Shown one piece after another: positions 40,928 to 43,922 of a DNA stretch of 43,922 nt. Position 1 is the stretch's first letter. Each line of letters opens with the position of its first letter. The notes beneath the pieces were generated by a model, which was not told the origin of the DNA, ran no database searches, and saw only the letters and a program-made list of their open reading frames with translations. The stretch is from positions 1 to 43,922 of the forward strand of contig CALRTZ010000026.1 in assembly GCA_943371235.1 (NCBI GenBank), given 5' to 3'. This DNA comes from CAJBVG01 sp943371235 (GTDB lineage: Bacteria > Bacteroidota > Bacteroidia > Sphingobacteriales > Sphingobacteriaceae). A program made the translations under genes and the position numbers.

Positions 40928-43330
40928 TTATGCTTTTCTGATTTCGGCGCCTACTTCCTTTTCGTAGGTTTTAATCAACTTCTCCATTACACCATCAATT
41001 GCTTGGTCTTGTAGTGTTTTTTCATCATCCATCAATATAAAACTTAAGGCATACGACTTTTTACCTGCCGGTAATTTATCGCCTTCGTATACATCAAATA
41101 TATCGACCTTCTTTAATAAACGCTGCTCCGCCTGAGTAGCTATTCTTTTTAATTGCTCAAAACTTACCGATTTATCTATTAACATCGACAAATCTCTGCG
41201 TACCGATGGATATTTAGGTGCCCCTTTATAATCCATTTTTCTATTTGCTGCCCCTTGCATTACCGCAGCAAAGTCAATATCAGCATAAAAAACCTCTTGA
41301 TTTATATCAAATTGTTTTAATACTTTTTTCCCAACGGAAGTTACCTTTAATAATTCTAACTTCCCAATACTATATGAAAAACCTTGTAAGGGCCCTTCAT
41401 TAATGGTTTGCATTTTTACATTCGGCAACCCTAATCGCTGTAATAACTTATCAATCGTTGATTTCAGGTTGTAAATCGTGTTTTTTGTTGCCTTCTCTTG
41501 CCAATGCTCGGCGTGTGTATTTCCACTTAAAAACAAACTCAACTTAGATTTCTCGGTGTACTTAGCTTCGTTAAAATGGTAAGTACTCCCCCATTCGTAT
41601 AATTTTAAATCGCTTTGTTTTCTGTTGATGTTGTATGAAATTGCTTCTAATCCAGAACTCAACATTTGGTTCCTTAATACTTGCAATTCTATACTTAATG
41701 GGTTGAGTATTTCAACCTGATCAGCGTTGTTTATTAATTCATTGTTTTTAGAAGAGGTGAGCGAATTCGACATCATCTCTTGGTAACCAATAGAACTTAA
41801 AAATTCTGAAACCAGTTCTTTTACTCTGTCTGCATCTGGCTTTACTGAAAAAGATAATGACGATTTAAGATGTGTTGGCATCTCAATATTATTCAATCCG
41901 TAAATTCTCAATATTTCTTCTACCAAATCGCATGGGCGAGTAACATCAACTTTAGAAAGAGGTACTCGTACTACAATCGAATTTTCTTTTTCTTCAATCG
42001 TTTTTATTCCCAAACCAGTTAAAATGCTCTGCATCAAACTAGGTTCTATTTTTTTACCAATTAAACGTTGTGCATAATCGTACGAAAGTTCAATCTGTAC
42101 GGGTTCTATTTTGGTAGGATATATATCTGTGAGCTGCGCTTCTGCTGTACCACCGGCAACGCTAGTAATAAGCTCAACGGCATGACTCAATGCGATTAAA
42201 CACATATCGGGGTCGGTGCCTCGCTCAAACCTGAATGACGCATCTGTTTTTAAATCGTGTGCCTTTGATGATTTACGCACCAAGGCTGCTTGAAAATAGG
42301 CGCTCTCTAGGTATATATTTTTAGTATTCGAATTTACAGAAGTATTTAAACCTCCCATGGTTCCTGCAATTCCAATTAATTTATCGGCATCTGCTATCAC
42401 CAACTCTCCACCTTTCATTTTACGTTCTACTTGGTCGAGCGTTTGTAAAAGCTCTCCCTCTTTTGCTCTTTTAACTTGTATGGTATTACCAGTTAATGCA
42501 TCGGCATTGTAGGCATGCATTGGTTGCCCTAAACCATGGCAAATAAAATTAGTAACATCTACAATGTTGTTGATAGTTTTAACTCCAATTGCTTGCAGTC
42601 GCGCCTTCAACCAATCTGGCGATTCGCTTACTTCTACGCCAGAAATATAAATTCCTGAAAAACGAGGGCAATCTTCTGCCGACTCTATTTTGATATCAAT
42701 TTTACCTGCTTGTTGAACAGGCAACATCGTATAGTTTTGTGATTTTAAATTAGTATTAAATATAGCAGCAAGATCTCTAGCCACTCCCAAATGTGAGGCT
42801 GCATCTGCACGGTTGGGAGTTAAGCCAATTTCAAAAATAGTATCGGAACTTAAGTTATAGTAGGTTTTAAGTAAAGCGCCCACTTGAGCATCTTCAGGTA
42901 AAATTTTTACCCCATCATGCGAAGTTCCTAAACCAATTTCGTCATCTGCACAAATCATCCCTTCAGATAATTCCGACCTAATTTTAGATTTATTTATTTT
43001 GAAAGGTTCTCCAGTTGTAGGGTAAACAGTAGTGCCTACTGGGGCCACAATTACTTTCTGCCCTGCTGCAACATTGGGTGCACCGCAAACAATTTGAAGT
43101 AATTCCGTACCACCAATATCAACTTTTGTAACTTTTAAACGGTCGGCATTTGGGTGTTGCACACATTCTAGTACATGCCCCACTACTAAGCCTTCTAAGC
43201 CCCCTTTAACAGATTCTACCACTTCCAACGACTCCACTTCTAAGCCCACTGCGGTTAACGATTCTGATATTTGATTTGTATTTTCAGTTAGCTCTATATA
43301 TTCCCCTAACCACTTATGTGAAATCTTCAT
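40928..43330 (-). CDS. pheT: Phenylalanine-tRNA ligase beta subunit
   Basis: The 800-residue subunit has the N-terminal tRNA-binding (EMAP-like) domain (VGHVLECVQHPNADRLKVTK), the B3/B4 editing region (PNRADAASHLGVARDLAAIF), the B5 domain, the catalytic-like core with KYPSVRRDLSMLID, and the C-terminal anticodon-binding FDX-ACB domain ending KTYEKEVGAEIRKA. It pairs with PheS, not encoded in the window. It heads a probable operon with the coiled-coil gene, zapA and rny. Confidence 0.97.
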   Translation of the reverse strand: MKISHKWLGEYIELTENTNQISESLTAVGLEVESLEVVESVKGGLEGLVVGHVLECVQHPNADRLKVTKVDIGGTELLQIVCGAPNVAAGQKVIVAPVGTTVYPTTGEPFKINKSKIRSELSEGMICADDEIGLGTSHDGVKILPEDAQVGALLKTYYNLSSDTIFEIGLTPNRADAASHLGVARDLAAIFNTNLKSQNYTMLPVQQAGKIDIKIESAEDCPRFSGIYISGVEVSESPDWLKARLQAIGVKTINNIVDVTNFICHGLGQPMHAYNADALTGNTIQVKRAKEGELLQTLDQVERKMKGGELVIADADKLIGIAGTMGGLNTSVNSNTKNIYLESAYFQAALVRKSSKAHDLKTDASFRFERGTDPDMCLIALSHAVELITSVAGGTAEAQLTDIYPTKIEPVQIELSYDYAQRLIGKKIEPSLMQSILTGLGIKTIEEKENSIVVRVPLSKVDVTRPCDLVEEILRIYGLNNIEMPTHLKSSLSFSVKPDADRVKELVSEFLSSIGYQEMMSNSLTSSKNNELINNADQVEILNPLSIELQVLRNQMLSSGLEAISYNINRKQSDLKLYEWGSTYHFNEAKYTEKSKLSLFLSGNTHAEHWQEKATKNTIYNLKSTIDKLLQRLGLPNVKMQTINEGPLQGFSYSIGKLELLKVTSVGKKVLKQFDINQEVFYADIDFAAVMQGAANRKMDYKGAPKYPSVRRDLSMLIDKSVSFEQLKRIATQAEQRLLKKVDIFDVYEGDKLPAGKKSYALSFILMDDEKTLQDQAIDGVMEKLIKTYEKEVGAEIRKA

Positions 43331-43393
43331 CTAAAAAAACCTTTTCACAAAAATAAGAAAAAATGCCGATACCCTTGCTATAGCTAGTTAAAA

Positions 43394-43921
43394 TCAGATC
43401 ATGCCTTCATCAGAAAAACTATAATAACTATTCTCATAAATAATAAGATGATCAAGCATTCTGATATCCATCAACAACGCACTGTCTTTACACTTGGTGG
43501 TTAGTAATTTATCTTCAATGCTTGGAACTAAATTTCCGGAAGGGTGGTTATGGCATAAAACAATAGCGCTTGCTAAACAATCGATGGCTACTTTTAAGAT
43601 CATTCGAATGTCGGCAACCGTGCCACTAATGCCTCCTTTGCTCAAGCATTTTTTCTGAATTACTTTATTGCCTCTGTTCAAGTAAATTACCCAAAATTCT
43701 TCGTGCGATAAATCGGCAAAATGGGCTGCCATTATACTGTGGATATCTGCACTGCAGGTGATTTTATTGAGCTGCTCTGTTTGTGCTTCCTTTCTGCGTT
43801 GCCCCAGTTCCATGCAAGCTGATATGATCAATGCTTTCGCTTCGCCAATACCATTCTGCTCTTTAAGTTCTTTGATGGTTAATTTTGATAAACGACTTAA
43901 ATCATCGTCGACTAAGCGTAA
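43394..43921 (-). CDS. radC: RadC-family JAB/MPN domain protein (5' end outside window)
   Basis: The frame is open to the right edge, so the start is missing; an internal Met at 43831 is not the start. The visible part begins with a helix-hairpin-helix stretch (LTIKELKEQNGIGEAKALII) and continues with the MPN/JAB domain. This has the zinc-binding group HNHPSG with a following PSIEDK, ending in the usual LDHLIIYENSYYSFSDEG. The family is common next to recombination or housekeeping genes; despite its name a repair function is not established. Confidence 0.92.
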   Translation of the reverse strand, partial: LRLVDDDLSRLSKLTIKELKEQNGIGEAKALIISACMELGQRRKEAQTEQLNKITCSADIHSIMAAHFADLSHEEFWVIYLNRGNKVIQKKCLSKGGISGTVADIRMILKVAIDCLASAIVLCHNHPSGNLVPSIEDKLLTTKCKDSALLMDIRMLDHLIIYENSYYSFSDEGMI

Positions 43922-43922
43922 T

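Overview
The window comes from an AT-rich member of the Bacteroidota. The evidence is promoters of the TAnnTTTG (-7) type, almost no Shine-Dalgarno sequences, short leaders, type IX secretion (T9SS) sorting domains, TonB-dependent receptors with N-terminal carboxypeptidase-regulatory-like domains, a CusA-TolC fusion, DUF3467 and an OlsF-like double acyltransferase. I cannot name a family or genus.

Layout. 1-2.6 kb (+): the end of a heavy-metal RND pump fused to its TolC partner, then the adaptor lipoprotein. 2.7-4 kb (+): a DUF3467 protein and a lipoprotein gene broken by an in-frame stop. 4.1-7.5 kb (-): a porin O/P and a T9SS-sorted Ig-like surface protein. 7.6-20.9 kb (-): the classical gene-expression supercluster, transcribed as tRNA-Thr, tRNA-Tyr, tRNA-Gly, tRNA-Thr, tuf, tRNA-Trp, secE, nusG, rplK, rplA, rplJ, rplL, rpoB, rpoC. 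21.2-25.4 kb (-): hpf, xerC, rpsU, an acyl-CoA dehydrogenase, apt and a membrane helix-hairpin-helix protein. 25.5-27.2 kb (+): the OlsF-like aminolipid acyltransferase. 27.3-37.9 kb (-): a duplicated two-gene module, each copy a TonB-dependent receptor followed by a beta-helix-type surface protein. 38.1-43.9 kb (-): a DUF962/Mpo1-like protein, rny, zapA, a coiled-coil gene, pheT and the end of radC.

Two patterns are not explained by the gene list. First, at least fourteen intergenic sites carry arrays with a strict 7-bp or 8-bp period. Nearly all touch or contain a stop codon, several fold back into perfect inverted repeats (up to 25 bp), and one sits in the 88-bp rpoB-rpoC spacer. The unit differs between loci, but one 8-bp unit recurs at four neighbouring loci and one 7-bp unit at two loci about 20 kb apart. 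They recall the short tandem heptanucleotide repeats of heterocystous cyanobacteria.

Second, the four genes of the TonB/beta-helix module each have their own promoter with one architecture: a -7 element close to TACTTTTG and, exactly 16 bp upstream, a box close to YTTAAY that repeats every 11 bp. The porin O/P promoter region holds four boxes of the same kind with exact 11-bp spacing. This is how PhoB/OmpR-type activators bind, so I infer a regulon, possibly for phosphate starvation, in which the porin, two receptors and two surface proteins capture a phosphorus-containing or other scarce ligand. This is the best candidate in the window for an undescribed system; its ligand is unknown.
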